Shown here one piece after another: positions 27,907-37,289 of a DNA stretch of 64,000 nucleotides. Below the pieces are notes generated by a model, which saw only the letters and a program-made list of their open reading frames with translations, was not told the origin of the DNA and searched no databases. The translations under genes were made by a program, and so were the position numbers. Position 1 is the first letter of the stretch. Each line of letters begins with the position of its first letter. The DNA is from Angomonas deanei. Lineage: Eukaryota; Euglenozoa; Kinetoplastea; Trypanosomatida; Trypanosomatidae. The DNA lies in the NCBI GenBank assembly GCA_903995115.1, contig LR877155.1, positions 312,501 to 376,500 on the forward strand, given 5' to 3'.

Positions 27907-29793
27907 TTAAAATTGACCGTCGTCAACCAAAAGAAGAAACATATTTTTAAGGTCCTCTTGGTATTCCTTGATCGTTATCAGTGATCTTTCAATGCCGTTG
28001 ATGTAGCGCATTGCTTGACGAAGTTTCTCCTTTCTGGAAGAAGGTATGCCGGGAGGTGAAAGCGGCAGTATTTCGGTAGGTATGTTGGCAGTTACGTCCG
28101 ATTTCCCAGCGTCACCTGTATTGACAATATGGGTTGCCTTCTCCGATTTGGTCACCGTGTTCGCGGGGGGGAGCGTAGGCAAAGCGGCCTCGGAGCGACT
28201 GCTATCCGTGGAACTACTTTTCTTTCTCACAGCACTCTTTTCTCTGGAGGGAGAAAACGGTTGGAGATGCGTCGCGACACTTTCTTGAGTGGGTTTGGTT
28301 AAGCCAAAAAGAGCACTAGACTTCACGCGTACCCCGTCAGAAGCGATATCATCTCTCCTTATTTTGGGAGGTTGGCGGGTAGGCGAACTTGTTTTTCTTG
28401 TCGCCCTGGGTCTCTTGGGCGCCCGATCAGACGTTTCCGGTTGCGCGCCACGACCTCTTCCGCGGCCGCGCCCACGCCCACGCCCGCGTCCCCGTCCCCG
28501 ACCGCAGATATTCTGAATTTCCTCGTCCAGAAAATTTGAAAAGACACAGTGGGCGTTCTCGTTTCCTTCGCAAACCGTTTGCTTGGCGGAGCCTGGGGCG
28601 CCTCGTATCTCTCTATGTGTAAGTTCTGAATTCGGAATGTGTGTTTCCTTCTCTGCTTTTGCCTCCTTCATCCCACCTAAGATGTCGCCCAAGCACACGT
28701 CAGAAGTGGCACCCGATCCCTCTCCGCTTTCACTCTGTGAATCTGTTCTCGGCTTGTCGTCTTCCACTATTGTCTTCGTGGCGACTTTCGTCAACTGCTC
28801 TCTGCGAGGATCCTTCGACAGCCTTCCATTGTCTAGCGAAGAGTTCCCCGCTTCAGACGCGCACAGATGCGCTACTTTCTTCCTGGAATACTTGGTATTC
28901 CCCGGAGGGGAATTTGCTTTGATTTTCTGACGGAATTCGGAAGGTGAAGGCGAGCCGACGTCGAGCCTGGAAAGATTGCGGGGGCGAGTGGAAATGTCGG
29001 CCGGCCGAGAAATGTGAAACCCTCCCCCCGTTTCATTTTCAACTTTTTCTGTAATATCAACCAAATGGACAAGCTGTTCTGAAAGTGTCTCGTGTACAAC
29101 ACTTTTACTTTCGTCAAACGTGGTTGGCTTTATATTTTCTGTTGTATCGGCTCGCTCCCGCACAACCGCCGCTGACAAGTGGGACGCCTCGTCGTCATCT
29201 TCATCGTCGTCGCCGCTCGACCCTACGCTGTCGACAAATGATTCAGCGTTGTCCCCACCGTCACCTGAAGGGTCGGGCATGCCTGCAAACGAAACCGGAA
29301 GTGGTTCAGTGATGGAAAAACGAGAGGCTGAGCGCGTTTGTCTATTTGCTGCGACGATGGGAGCAGTGAACGACAGAAAATGTGTCATTTCGCCGTCCGT
29401 TTCCAGCTCTAGAAACAAATTGTAAAATTTAGAGGAATCGCTCGACTGGTCGTCCTGTGACTCATTTAATACGACTTGGGAAGCGAAGCCGTTTTCATCA
29501 GCCCACATCTGCACGACAGACTGGGGGAGTGTGATACGGAGAAGCCTGTCGGTTCTGATAACTCTGAAATGCATGATATTTGTATATTCTATAAGTAAAC
29601 AAGTTGTCGTTTGCCCGCATCCATCGCAGGCGATGAGTTCGCTGTGATCTGTATAAAACGTGAGTTCGCCGCCTCCCGAAAACTGTGCCGCGGAAGCAAT
29701 ACAACTTTTCAGTTTGTACGAAGAAAATGACTGAGAAAGCATAGGTTCTGGATTAAATAAAACTTTGCCTAAACCACCATGTTTGGAGGACAT
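27907..29793 (-). CDS. Large protein with an RG-repeat tract, unknown
   Basis: A 628-residue protein. Residues 1-165 look folded (strand-rich, with FTYTDHSEL-type alternation and a CDGCGQTTTC cluster). From 165 to 590 it is disordered, acidic then basic, with many Ser/Thr-Pro sites and short basic clusters (APKRPRATRK, KIRRDD). An uninterrupted tract of about 11 Arg-Gly pairs is at about 430-452. The C-terminal 40 residues are a predicted helix (KLRQAMRYINGIERSLITIKEY). This suggests a nuclear or chromatin/RNA-associated scaffold; no family is recognised. Confidence 0.8.
   Translation of the reverse strand: MSSKHGGLGKVLFNPEPMLSQSFSSYKLKSCIASAAQFSGGGELTFYTDHSELIACDGCGQTTTCLLIEYTNIMHFRVIRTDRLLRITLPQSVVQMWADENGFASQVVLNESQDDQSSDSSKFYNLFLELETDGEMTHFLSFTAPIVAANRQTRSASRFSITEPLPVSFAGMPDPSGDGGDNAESFVDSVGSSGDDDEDDDEASHLSAAVVRERADTTENIKPTTFDESKSVVHETLSEQLVHLVDITEKVENETGGGFHISRPADISTRPRNLSRLDVGSPSPSEFRQKIKANSPPGNTKYSRKKVAHLCASEAGNSSLDNGRLSKDPRREQLTKVATKTIVEDDKPRTDSQSESGEGSGATSDVCLGDILGGMKEAKAEKETHIPNSELTHREIRGAPGSAKQTVCEGNENAHCVFSNFLDEEIQNICGRGRGRGRGRGRGRGRGRGAQPETSDRAPKRPRATRKTSSPTRQPPKIRRDDIASDGVRVKSSALFGLTKPTQESVATHLQPFSPSREKSAVRKKSSSTDSSRSEAALPTLPPANTVTKSEKATHIVNTGDAGKSDVTANIPTEILPLSPPGIPSSRKEKLRQAMRYINGIERSLITIKEYQEDLKNMFLLLVDDGQF
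28450..28504 (-). repeat. GGGACG/GGGCGT-type hexamer tract coding RG repeats
   Basis: The minus strand repeats a G-rich hexamer that encodes Arg-Gly. Several GGG runs within about 50 bases make a G-quadruplex possible on the coding strand. Confidence 0.6.
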
Positions 29794-29993
29794 ATTTTTT
29801 ATTTTAATTTAAAAAATAAATAAAAAAAGAAGAAGGGAGAGAAGTTGGTTGACTGTAAAGTTGAGTATCCGTCAATCTTCTGAGGAAGTCAATTATTTCA
29901 GTCAAACATAAATGCTAAAAGAAAAAAAAAAAAGAATCGATGATTTAAAAGTAGAGAGATAAAGTACATGAATTTGTATTTACATTTTACGTG

Positions 29994-31391
29994 TTACAGT
30001 TTCTCTAGTGTCGACGAGCTTTGGTTCAGCGTCGCATGAACAGAATTTACAGAATTTATTCCAGCTTCTGGATATTTGCCCGTTAGATTGTACTCCGGCA
30101 CTCTCCCCAAAATCGCGTCTGCTGCAGTGGCGTTTTGCGGACTACGTATCGGAGACGCTACCATATTTCCATGGATAGACGGCGCGGAAACATCCCCCGC
30201 ATTAGAATATCTCGTCTGTAGATACGAAACTGGCATCGCCCCCACTTCGATAGAATTGGTTTCAGTGTTACCATGCAGCGGGGAGCTGGCCATATTTCCG
30301 TGAATGGACGGCGCAGAAACATCACCCGCGTTAGAGTATCTCGTCTGCAGATTCGAAACCGGCATCGCTCCGACTTCGATAGAATTGGTTTCAGTGTTGC
30401 CATGCATCGGGGAGCTGGTCATGTTTCCCTGAATTGGAGAAACAGAAGTGTTGCCGTATGAATCGGGGCCTTGCAAATAGTTGACAGACGACTTTCCGAC
30501 AGTTGGGTCAGCGGGAATCGCAGGGGTTCCATGCAAAGATCCGCGGACAGGGTCTACGGACGGATCATTTTTGTCCACGTGGGATTCTTGCTTCAAAATG
30601 TGTTCTGGAACGTCAGCGACCACAGACTTTGTACGCTCGGACTGGCGGGTCATTGTCTTCAAATGACGAGAACCTGTTTCGATGGATTTAGGCAGCAATT
30701 GCAGCGGGAACAAATTAGCTTCCGCTTTTCCGCTATAGTTATCATCAGTCACGTCAAGGGGTGGCGTCGGAAGAGAAATCAATTGAGCTATTCTTTCGCG
30801 AACCTCCTCTTCCTTCCACCAGCCGCTGGGTAGATCTGTGCTACATCTTGGTTGACGTTGAACGTAGGCGGGGGCAGTGAGCTCTTCCACCAAAGTGCTT
30901 GGAGCCCAAATGGCAGACTTTTCCCAGAGATCAGCAGTGGCCTTCTTTTTGCTCTGCAAGGTAACGCCACCGAGGAGGCTGTCGCACGGAAGGACCGGAG
31001 TCACTTTTTTCAAATGCTCCTTCCACAGGCGATGATCTCCATTCTGGCAGTACGGCCAGTTTTTCCCGCTTGTGAAAGAATCACCGTCGCACTCTATAAC
31101 CAATCCGTCTGGGAACACGAAGCTGCCCGATACATTTTTTCCGAACTCCCAAACGCCTCTGTACTGCCCTTCCGATCCGCTGTCACTCAACGACCCCTTG
31201 AGAAAGGCGCTAGGGGAACCCCTTTCGTTTTCGTTGCCTTTAAAAAAAATTACACCGTGTCCGTGAAACACACCGTCTAAAAATGAACCCACATATTTAT
31301 CTCCATTGGGGAAAACATACTCTCCAAACCCGTCCCCTCGGTGGCCGTCCGCCGTCGTCTGGCCTGTATAGGAAGCTCCTAAAAATTGCAT
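29994..31391 (-). CDS. MORN5-like protein with repetitive tail
   Basis: A 465-residue protein. The first 130 residues carry three MORN repeats (YTGQTTADGHRGDGFGEYVF, KYVGSFLDGVFHGHGVIFF, YRGVWEFGKNVSGSFVFPDG) followed by KNWPYCQNGDHRLWKEHLK. This corresponds to the ENWDYC-type segment that follows the repeats in animal MORN5, a ciliary protein. The rest is disordered. It contains a 43-residue segment present twice in tandem (about 325-410) plus a partial third, beginning GNMTSSPMHGNTETNSIEVG. An axonemal role is inferred from the family. Start at 31391 is the first ATG. Confidence 0.85.
   Translation of the reverse strand: MQFLGASYTGQTTADGHRGDGFGEYVFPNGDKYVGSFLDGVFHGHGVIFFKGNENERGSPSAFLKGSLSDSGSEGQYRGVWEFGKNVSGSFVFPDGLVIECDGDSFTSGKNWPYCQNGDHRLWKEHLKKVTPVLPCDSLLGGVTLQSKKKATADLWEKSAIWAPSTLVEELTAPAYVQRQPRCSTDLPSGWWKEEEVRERIAQLISLPTPPLDVTDDNYSGKAEANLFPLQLLPKSIETGSRHLKTMTRQSERTKSVVADVPEHILKQESHVDKNDPSVDPVRGSLHGTPAIPADPTVGKSSVNYLQGPDSYGNTSVSPIQGNMTSSPMHGNTETNSIEVGAMPVSNLQTRYSNAGDVSAPSIHGNMASSPLHGNTETNSIEVGAMPVSYLQTRYSNAGDVSAPSIHGNMVASPIRSPQNATAADAILGRVPEYNLTGKYPEAGINSVNSVHATLNQSSSTLEKL
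30162..30419. repeat. Two tandem 129-bp in-frame repeats
   Basis: Copies start at 30162 and 30291, with the beginning of a third at 30420. The two full copies differ at a handful of bases. They encode the 43-residue repeat in the MORN5-like tail. Confidence 0.92.
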
Positions 31392-31563
31392 CGGTATACC
31401 ACTTGAAAGAAATTCAAAATTAGAGAGGGAAAATGTGGCAAACTAACGCACGATAAAAAGATCATCATTTGCAGCATAATAAAAGTAGTCATTACAAAAA
31501 GGGAGCCATTCGTTTATGTACATATATATAGTTGCGTATTAAACGCGAGGAGTATGGGTCATC

Positions 31564-32358
31564 TTAGTTTTCTTCTAATTTGCGCACTTCCTCAAACTTG
31601 TCCTTCAACTGGGATACCAAGGGTTCCTCGTCGCCGCCGGTGTTAAAATTAACGGTGTACCCTTTGCAATCGCAGTACTCCAAAAGACAAACTCTTTCTT
31701 TTATGGGGTCGGAAAGGCCCGCCTCGCGCCCGGCCAAAACGATGTTCACGGAATGCGTTAGTCCGCTGTCGGAATCACCGGAGTCCAACACAATGACAGC
31801 GACTGGCTCACCAACCTCGCGTTCGAGTGAAAGGATATCACCGATAGATTTGGGCCACCCAGCGCTGAGCAATGCCACCGTTTTTTCCTCCTCCGGTGAA
31901 TAGCAACGTTCTACAAACTTTCGAAACTGCATAACGCAACTCTCTCGCGTCCGTTCGATGCCTCTTTCAACGATGTCCGCCTCCAGTGCGGATATGTTGC
32001 TCAGATTGACACCGTCATCTGGCTTCACAGGTGGCAACGCTGGGCTGAAGCAAAAATTAACTATGCCCTTTTCACACAACTGCTGAGCGACCTTCTGTTC
32101 GGGCACGCGTGACTCAGTGGATAACACTATGACATATTTGACTTTCGAGCGCAACAACTGCTCTTTTTCGAGGCGTGTTTTCAAAAAAGCGTGTAAATCT
32201 GAGGCAACAGCTTTCCCGTCTTTGTATTTCTCTTCGTAATTTTCCGCCGGCCCGCTTTTCGAATCCGATGTATTGGCCGTAATAAAATCAGCCATAAAAT
32301 CGTCCCACAAGTCCTGTACTCTGTATTGAGCTAGATATCTGGCGATTTTGGGGTCCAT
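31564..32358 (-). CDS. Adenylate-kinase-like protein, first gene of the minus cluster
   Basis: Read as a 264-residue protein starting MDPKIARYLAQYRVQDLWDDFM. The N-terminus resembles a short docking/dimerisation helix pair (Dpy-30 or RIIa-like), a common feature of flagellar proteins. The rest alternates strand and helix (KVKYVIVLST, EREVGEPVAVIVLDS, SVNIVLAG, RVCLLEYCDCKGYTVNFN). It recalls a nucleoside-kinase fold without a clear P-loop. The frame stays open for another 700 codons into the GC-rich island, but that stretch has no protein character, and ATG 32358 lies exactly where the GC composition changes. Function is tentative. Confidence 0.75.
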   Translation of the reverse strand: MDPKIARYLAQYRVQDLWDDFMADFITANTSDSKSGPAENYEEKYKDGKAVASDLHAFLKTRLEKEQLLRSKVKYVIVLSTESRVPEQKVAQQLCEKGIVNFCFSPALPPVKPDDGVNLSNISALEADIVERGIERTRESCVMQFRKFVERCYSPEEEKTVALLSAGWPKSIGDILSLEREVGEPVAVIVLDSGDSDSGLTHSVNIVLAGREAGLSDPIKERVCLLEYCDCKGYTVNFNTGGDEEPLVSQLKDKFEEVRKLEEN

Positions 32359-35300
32359 GGCGATGTTTTTGCTTTTTTGTGTTTTCCTGGGACAATAAAA
32401 CCTAAGACTCAAATCGTGCGGGAGAAAAGAGAAAATGCGGTCGGCACAATACAACCTGGCGGAACCCGCCAAAGCACAAAGGGGCGACCGCGACAAAAAA
32501 ACAAAGCTCACGACGGGGAAAAAAAAAAAAAAGACACCAACCGGGCCGGGGCGCTCGACCGGGGCGGAGGCAGCCTTTGGAGCCGGCGGACCAAAAGCCC
32601 CCCCTCGCGAAAGGGCGCCGGCGGGGGTGGCAACAGGGCCCATCCCAGAGAGGCGAAAGCTGCCTCCGCCCCACCCGAGCACAAAAGCGGCACGGCGGGG
32701 CACCACCCGCAGCAGGGAAAAAAGGGCCCGCGAGAGGGGAAGAAAAAAGCCCTTGGTCCAGCCGACAGGCGGCGTCCCCCGGAGGCTCATAGCGGCACGC
32801 AAAAACTCTTCGAAAGAAGGGACCGCATTCCTTGGTGGGCCTGGAGTGTGGGCTGAAAACATACGAAAAACCAATTGCCTGGCAGACAACAAACAGCGGC
32901 CTGGCAACGGATTAGCTGGAAGCCAAACCGGAGAGCTGTTGGAGGGGACCAAGAAGGAGAAATTTACAACGCCAAAAAAAGTTACACTTTTTAAGAAGAG
33001 AAAAGGAAAGACGGCGGGACCGGCCCGCGACGCCCCGACAAAATCGATCAGCCCCCGCAGACAACCCCGGACACCCACAACACACCGTTCCCTCCCGCCG
33101 GAGCGGCCCGCGAACCGCGCCCCCACTTCTTCGAACTTGGAGGGGGAAGGACCACACGCGCACGAACAAGGGGGCGCACCCCCCCCCGTTTTTACCGCCC
33201 CCAGTTTTCCGCGCTTCCCGGGCGAGGCGGGGAGCTGGGGAGAGCAGTCTTTGGCGACCGCCCTAAAGAAGAAAAAAACGCCTTTCGTTGAAGGGGATTC
33301 ACTCCCCCCTGGCCCGCGAACTACGCCGAAAGAGCTCACCGTGGTGTTTTCGAGGGAGGGCGTCGGGATCAGCGGGGGCCGCCCCAGCGTGACGAAACCC
33401 TTTCCCCAGCCACCAAAACTTACATTGAACAATAAGTCCCGTGTTTTCTTTATCTGGAAAACGAAAAGCGTCAGGGGTCGCCCTATCTGAGCGGGATGCC
33501 CGCGCTCGGGGACAAGCGCGCCCCATGAGGACGAACATTTCGCCCGCAACGAAAGGCGCCACTTCTCGCCGGTTTGGAATCCCCGGGGGTCCGGTGGCGA
33601 ATGAACAAGCAAACAGTAAGAAACGGGAGGGGGAAGAGGAGCACACCGCAGCGGAACCAGCGGATAAACGGAGACGTCAGGTGGAATCGGAAAGGTTTTT
33701 CCGCTTCCGGACCGCCGCAGGCGCGTCGACCGACATCCGTTTCGGACAAGCCAAGGTGGCGCGAGGCCCGGGTGACGGAACGCTGCGGGGGTTGGAAACC
33801 TTGCCAGCGCGCAACAGGGGCCACCCGCCGTTCCCTTTCTAAGCGGGGGGGGGCCCGAAACCATCACCGGCGCGAGCCCTGGCCAAAAGAACCCCGCCAC
33901 ACAGACGTTCCAACTCCGGGAGCCCAGGTTTCTCCAAAGTTGTCGGTGGGTATGGTGGAGAAAATTGGTCGGGACGCTTATTTGATGTGCAAAAGCTGGG
34001 CGCCGACCCACTTTACAGTATTGGGCCACCGGGTTCGCCGCGGTCGAATGCGGGACCCTTCCCGCCATCCTTAGTTGGCGGAGGGATGCGCGGGTTTGCG
34101 CCGCCAGTTGTTGTTTTTTTAGGGGCGGAACATAAAAGGCGGGGCCGGGTTTCCTTAACTCTCGGGGCGCTCGCCTTTGCTTTTCCCCGGCTTGGTGGTC
34201 TGGAAAACCGACCGGCTTCGTTTCCCCGTTCGGGGCGCCCGTCCGAAGAGCGTGCCGCGGGGCCCCCGCCATTCCAGTTTTTGTTGCGCGCAAAGCCGCC
34301 CCGCTTCCCCGAATACCTGGGAAATCCTGCTCGGCCGATCCCCGCTGGCTCTTTTCTTTCGGCGGCGGCCTTTTCCGTTGCCCGCAACTCCCCGGGGCTG
34401 GGGGATTGCGGGTTGAGTATTTCCCTCCGGCCTGGCGTTCGGGTGGAGAGGCGGGCGGTGTGTTTACCGAACCCCCCAAACGGGGGTCTGGCTCCGCGAT
34501 TGGGGCTGGCTTGCGGAGCGTTGCGCTTTTCGCCTCTGTTGGGGGGGTTGGGTGCCGTGCGGGCCGCGGGGCTGTTTGGTTCCCCCTTCCCCCCTAGGGC
34601 CGGGGCCTCATCCCCCACCGCCGGTTCCTGCGTTTTGCAGCGTTCCCTTCTTGTGGTCCTCCTTCGGGAGGGTTTGGCCTTTTCGCCCACGTCCCTTCGG
34701 TCCCCTGGGCCGGTTTTGGCGCCCGGAGACAATGGGCGCCCCGAAATCGCCAACCCCTCGCGGGATGCGGTCCGGTGGTTCGTGGTCCCTTGGCGTCTTT
34801 TTTTCTCTTCCGCTCTTTCCGTTTCCTCGGTAGGTCATCTCCCGGGGGTGTTCCCAGAGGTGCTCTCGTTTCAGTCCGCGTTTCGGCGCCGCCGTTGCTA
34901 CATTTGTGGTCTTTCCTTTGCCGGTGGCGGCGCGGCCCTTTCCGACCGGGGTGGCTTGCCTTCACCCGCCCCCCAAAAGGCCCGGCCCGCGGTGTCTCCG
35001 TTCGGTCCGCACCCCCCGCGCCCTCCTGAGGGGCTCGCGGTCCCATGGGGTTTCGCCGGGTCTGTCGCGTGCGGCTGCGCCCTTGGTGTCGGCGGGCTGT
35101 GATGTGGCTTGGTGCCGGGCTCGGCGTTTGCTCTGGTCTGGCCGGCTCCTTAGCGGTCTTCGGAAGGGGAGTCCCTTCGGGGGTTCGCGTTCGTTCGGGG
35201 GTTTGGAAATTACCGCCCGTTTCGACAGTCGGGTTCCTTTGTTGCTTATGTTTTGGGTGAATGGATGGGTGGGTCTGCTGATGCTTTTTGGAGGGGGCGT

Positions 35301-35726
35301 CCTCCGGAGCGGGATTGGCCGCGGTCCCAACGGCGCGAACCACCGTGCATGGGTTCATTTTCGGGCTCGGCCCTCCTCTGCCGTTTAAAAACTGGCGCTA
35401 AGTGGATGGGTGCGCGTCATTCCTTCTTTTATTTTTAAAACCTTGGGGGGTGTGGCGGGGTTTTGTGCCTTTGGTGCAGCGATCTCTTCTTATTTTTTTT
35501 TGTCGCCGCCGGGTGTGCGCGGCCGCCCCTTCCTCTTGCCCCTCCCCGCTTGGGGAAGGGGGAGGCGCGCGGCCCCCGGAACCCCCCCGCCCCCCCCGCC
35601 CACATCTAAGTCGTTTTCGTTACCCCCTTTGTTTCCCCCGTTTCTGTTTCCAAAGGAAGTAGGCGATAGTTTAGTGTCTTACGTCAACTTTACTACAGTA
35701 GTCTTTCTTTTTATCGGTGACGTCAA
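32359..35726. promoter_or_regulatory. Divergent strand-switch island, likely bidirectional transcription start region
   Basis: A 3.4-kb stretch between divergent clusters without a supported gene. It is much richer in GC than the rest of the window. On the plus strand the left half is almost free of T (12 A and 2 T in 32581-32640; 18 A and 2 T in 33001-33060). The right half is poor in A (3 A and 11 T in 34561-34620; 2 A and 19 T in 35101-35160). The change lies near 33.9-34.1 kb, close to the midpoint. Both outgoing transcripts would thus be U-rich and A-poor. In kinetoplastids such divergent regions are where RNA polymerase II starts polycistronic transcription, and GT-rich sequence has been shown to drive this in T. 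brucei. Confidence 0.75.
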
Positions 35727-37031
35727 ATGCGGTTTAGCGTTAAGGCGTTTCGCGCCATAGTGTTGCGAATTTTGTTGGGGCAACTCGTCGCGTTTTTAAA
35801 CTCACTGACAGGAGTGTCTACGACGTTTCTTGTGAATAACAATGCAAGTTATCCCGTTTTGCAGTCGGTCACATCTTATGTGTTCATTCTGATCGTTTAT
35901 GGCCCGTTATTCATTTTTTTTTACAGCAGACACCGGCACGCAAAGTACTCTAACTTTTCGTTCTTTCACAGGTGGTGGAAATACATAATTCTCGCTGTGG
36001 TGGATGTGGAAGCCAATTACTGCGTGGTTCTCGCGTATCAGTACTCTGATATGCTTTCTATTCAACTCCTAAATTGCTTTACGGTACCCTGTGTCCTGGT
36101 TCTCAGCTTTTTTCTGCTCAAGGCAAAATTTGCATTGACTCACATTCTAGGGTGCGTCTTTGCGGTGGGCGGTCTGGCGCTCTTAATTGGCGTGAACGCC
36201 GACGGTGTTTCGCGCGACGGCAAGGGCTCCAAGACGGTTTTGGGAAATATCTTGGCGTTGATTGCGAGTGCGCTGTACGCAACGAGTAACGTGCTTATGG
36301 AGTGGTTTATCAAACCGAGGGAAAAGAAGAACAAACCCAGCACTGAATTGCCTAACGAAGATGACGATGAACAGGCGGAGAATAGTCGCGCATCCCATAT
36401 GAGTGAAGGTGAGAGAGGGGCTGCTGTGGAGGAAGAACCTGTTTCTAAAGAGAAAGACGTCGAGGGCACGTGCGTCACTGAAGAACCGAATGGAGAAGAT
36501 GCCCAGGAAGAACCAGAGAACGAAAATGAACCGCAGCTGCCCCCCGTCCCCATATATATACCTATAATAGAAAACTTAGCCCTAATGTCGCTGTTCGCTG
36601 CCACGATCGCTACCATTCAGTTCTTTGCTGCGGAGTTTAAAACTTTCAACGCAAATAAGAGCAACTGGACGGGGGAAGACTGGATGTTCCAAATAGTTTT
36701 CGGTATCAACATGCTTTTGGTCTACACTGGTATGCCGGCTCTCTTCTTCTCAACGAGTGCGGCGTTCGCTAACATTTCGCTCTTGACAGCCAATGTCTAT
36801 TCCATTATATGGAATGTTACGTTGTTTAAGATTTATCCCACTGCGGTGTTCATAGCGGCGTTTATTATTATTGTCATCGGGATTGTCATCTACAATTTGA
36901 CTGACATAATTGGTTCTCGCTATTTACCCCGTTGGATGTATCCCTGCGGACTTCCAAGACCCGTTGAGAAGATTGAATTTTCACGCAAAAAGAAAGAAGA
37001 TTCGAAGGACGAAGAGTTGAACCGTGAGTAA
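35727..37031 (+). CDS. SLC35F-type (DUF914) membrane transporter
   Basis: A 434-residue protein of the drug/metabolite transporter superfamily, with about ten TM helices. The segment WWKYIILAVVDVEANYCVV followed by LAYQYSDMLSIQLLNCFTVP matches the family signature seen in human SLC35F1/F2. A second conserved stretch is GNILALIASALYATSNVLMEW. Between TM halves there is an acidic cytoplasmic loop of about 85 residues (Glu-rich), longer than usual. The C-terminal tail is charged. It is the first gene of the plus-strand cluster. The substrate is unknown. Start at 35727 is the first ATG of the frame. Confidence 0.93.
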   Translation: MRFSVKAFRAIVLRILLGQLVAFLNSLTGVSTTFLVNNNASYPVLQSVTSYVFILIVYGPLFIFFYSRHRHAKYSNFSFFHRWWKYIILAVVDVEANYCVVLAYQYSDMLSIQLLNCFTVPCVLVLSFFLLKAKFALTHILGCVFAVGGLALLIGVNADGVSRDGKGSKTVLGNILALIASALYATSNVLMEWFIKPREKKNKPSTELPNEDDDEQAENSRASHMSEGERGAAVEEEPVSKEKDVEGTCVTEEPNGEDAQEEPENENEPQLPPVPIYIPIIENLALMSLFAATIATIQFFAAEFKTFNANKSNWTGEDWMFQIVFGINMLLVYTGMPALFFSTSAAFANISLLTANVYSIIWNVTLFKIYPTAVFIAAFIIIVIGIVIYNLTDIIGSRYLPRWMYPCGLPRPVEKIEFSRKKKEDSKDEELNRE

Positions 37032-37289
37032 AACAAGAGGCTATCCTTCAATAATCATACTCAATAGTTGCTTTTTTTTTTTTTTCATCTAAATATTTTT
37101 TTTTGTTTTCCCCTTTCTAAATTAAAAACGCTTAACAGTATTTTAAATCAAATTCTTCCTTGGCAATGCCTTGTTTGCTGAATTTTTTTTAGCTGTCGAA
37201 ACAGTTTCCTCCTTAATGAGTTACTTCCTTTCTCTACCACTTTTATTTCTAACTTCTAGCTGTCTTTTTTTTTTTTTTTTTTTGCCGTG

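Noticed and set aside
32359-34479. Minus-strand frame of 971 codons as one protein
   Set aside because: Only the last 264 codons have normal composition; the rest lies in the skewed island and lacks protein character.
32435-35102. Plus-strand frames of 350-370 codons in the island (32435-33490, 33987-35102)
   Set aside because: Low T or low A leaves few stops in several frames at once; the peptides are Arg/Pro/Gly-rich without any domain.
32359-35726. tRNA genes or a mobile element in the strand-switch island
   Set aside because: No B-box-like GGTTCGA with an A box and no terminal repeats or element-coded protein were found by eye.
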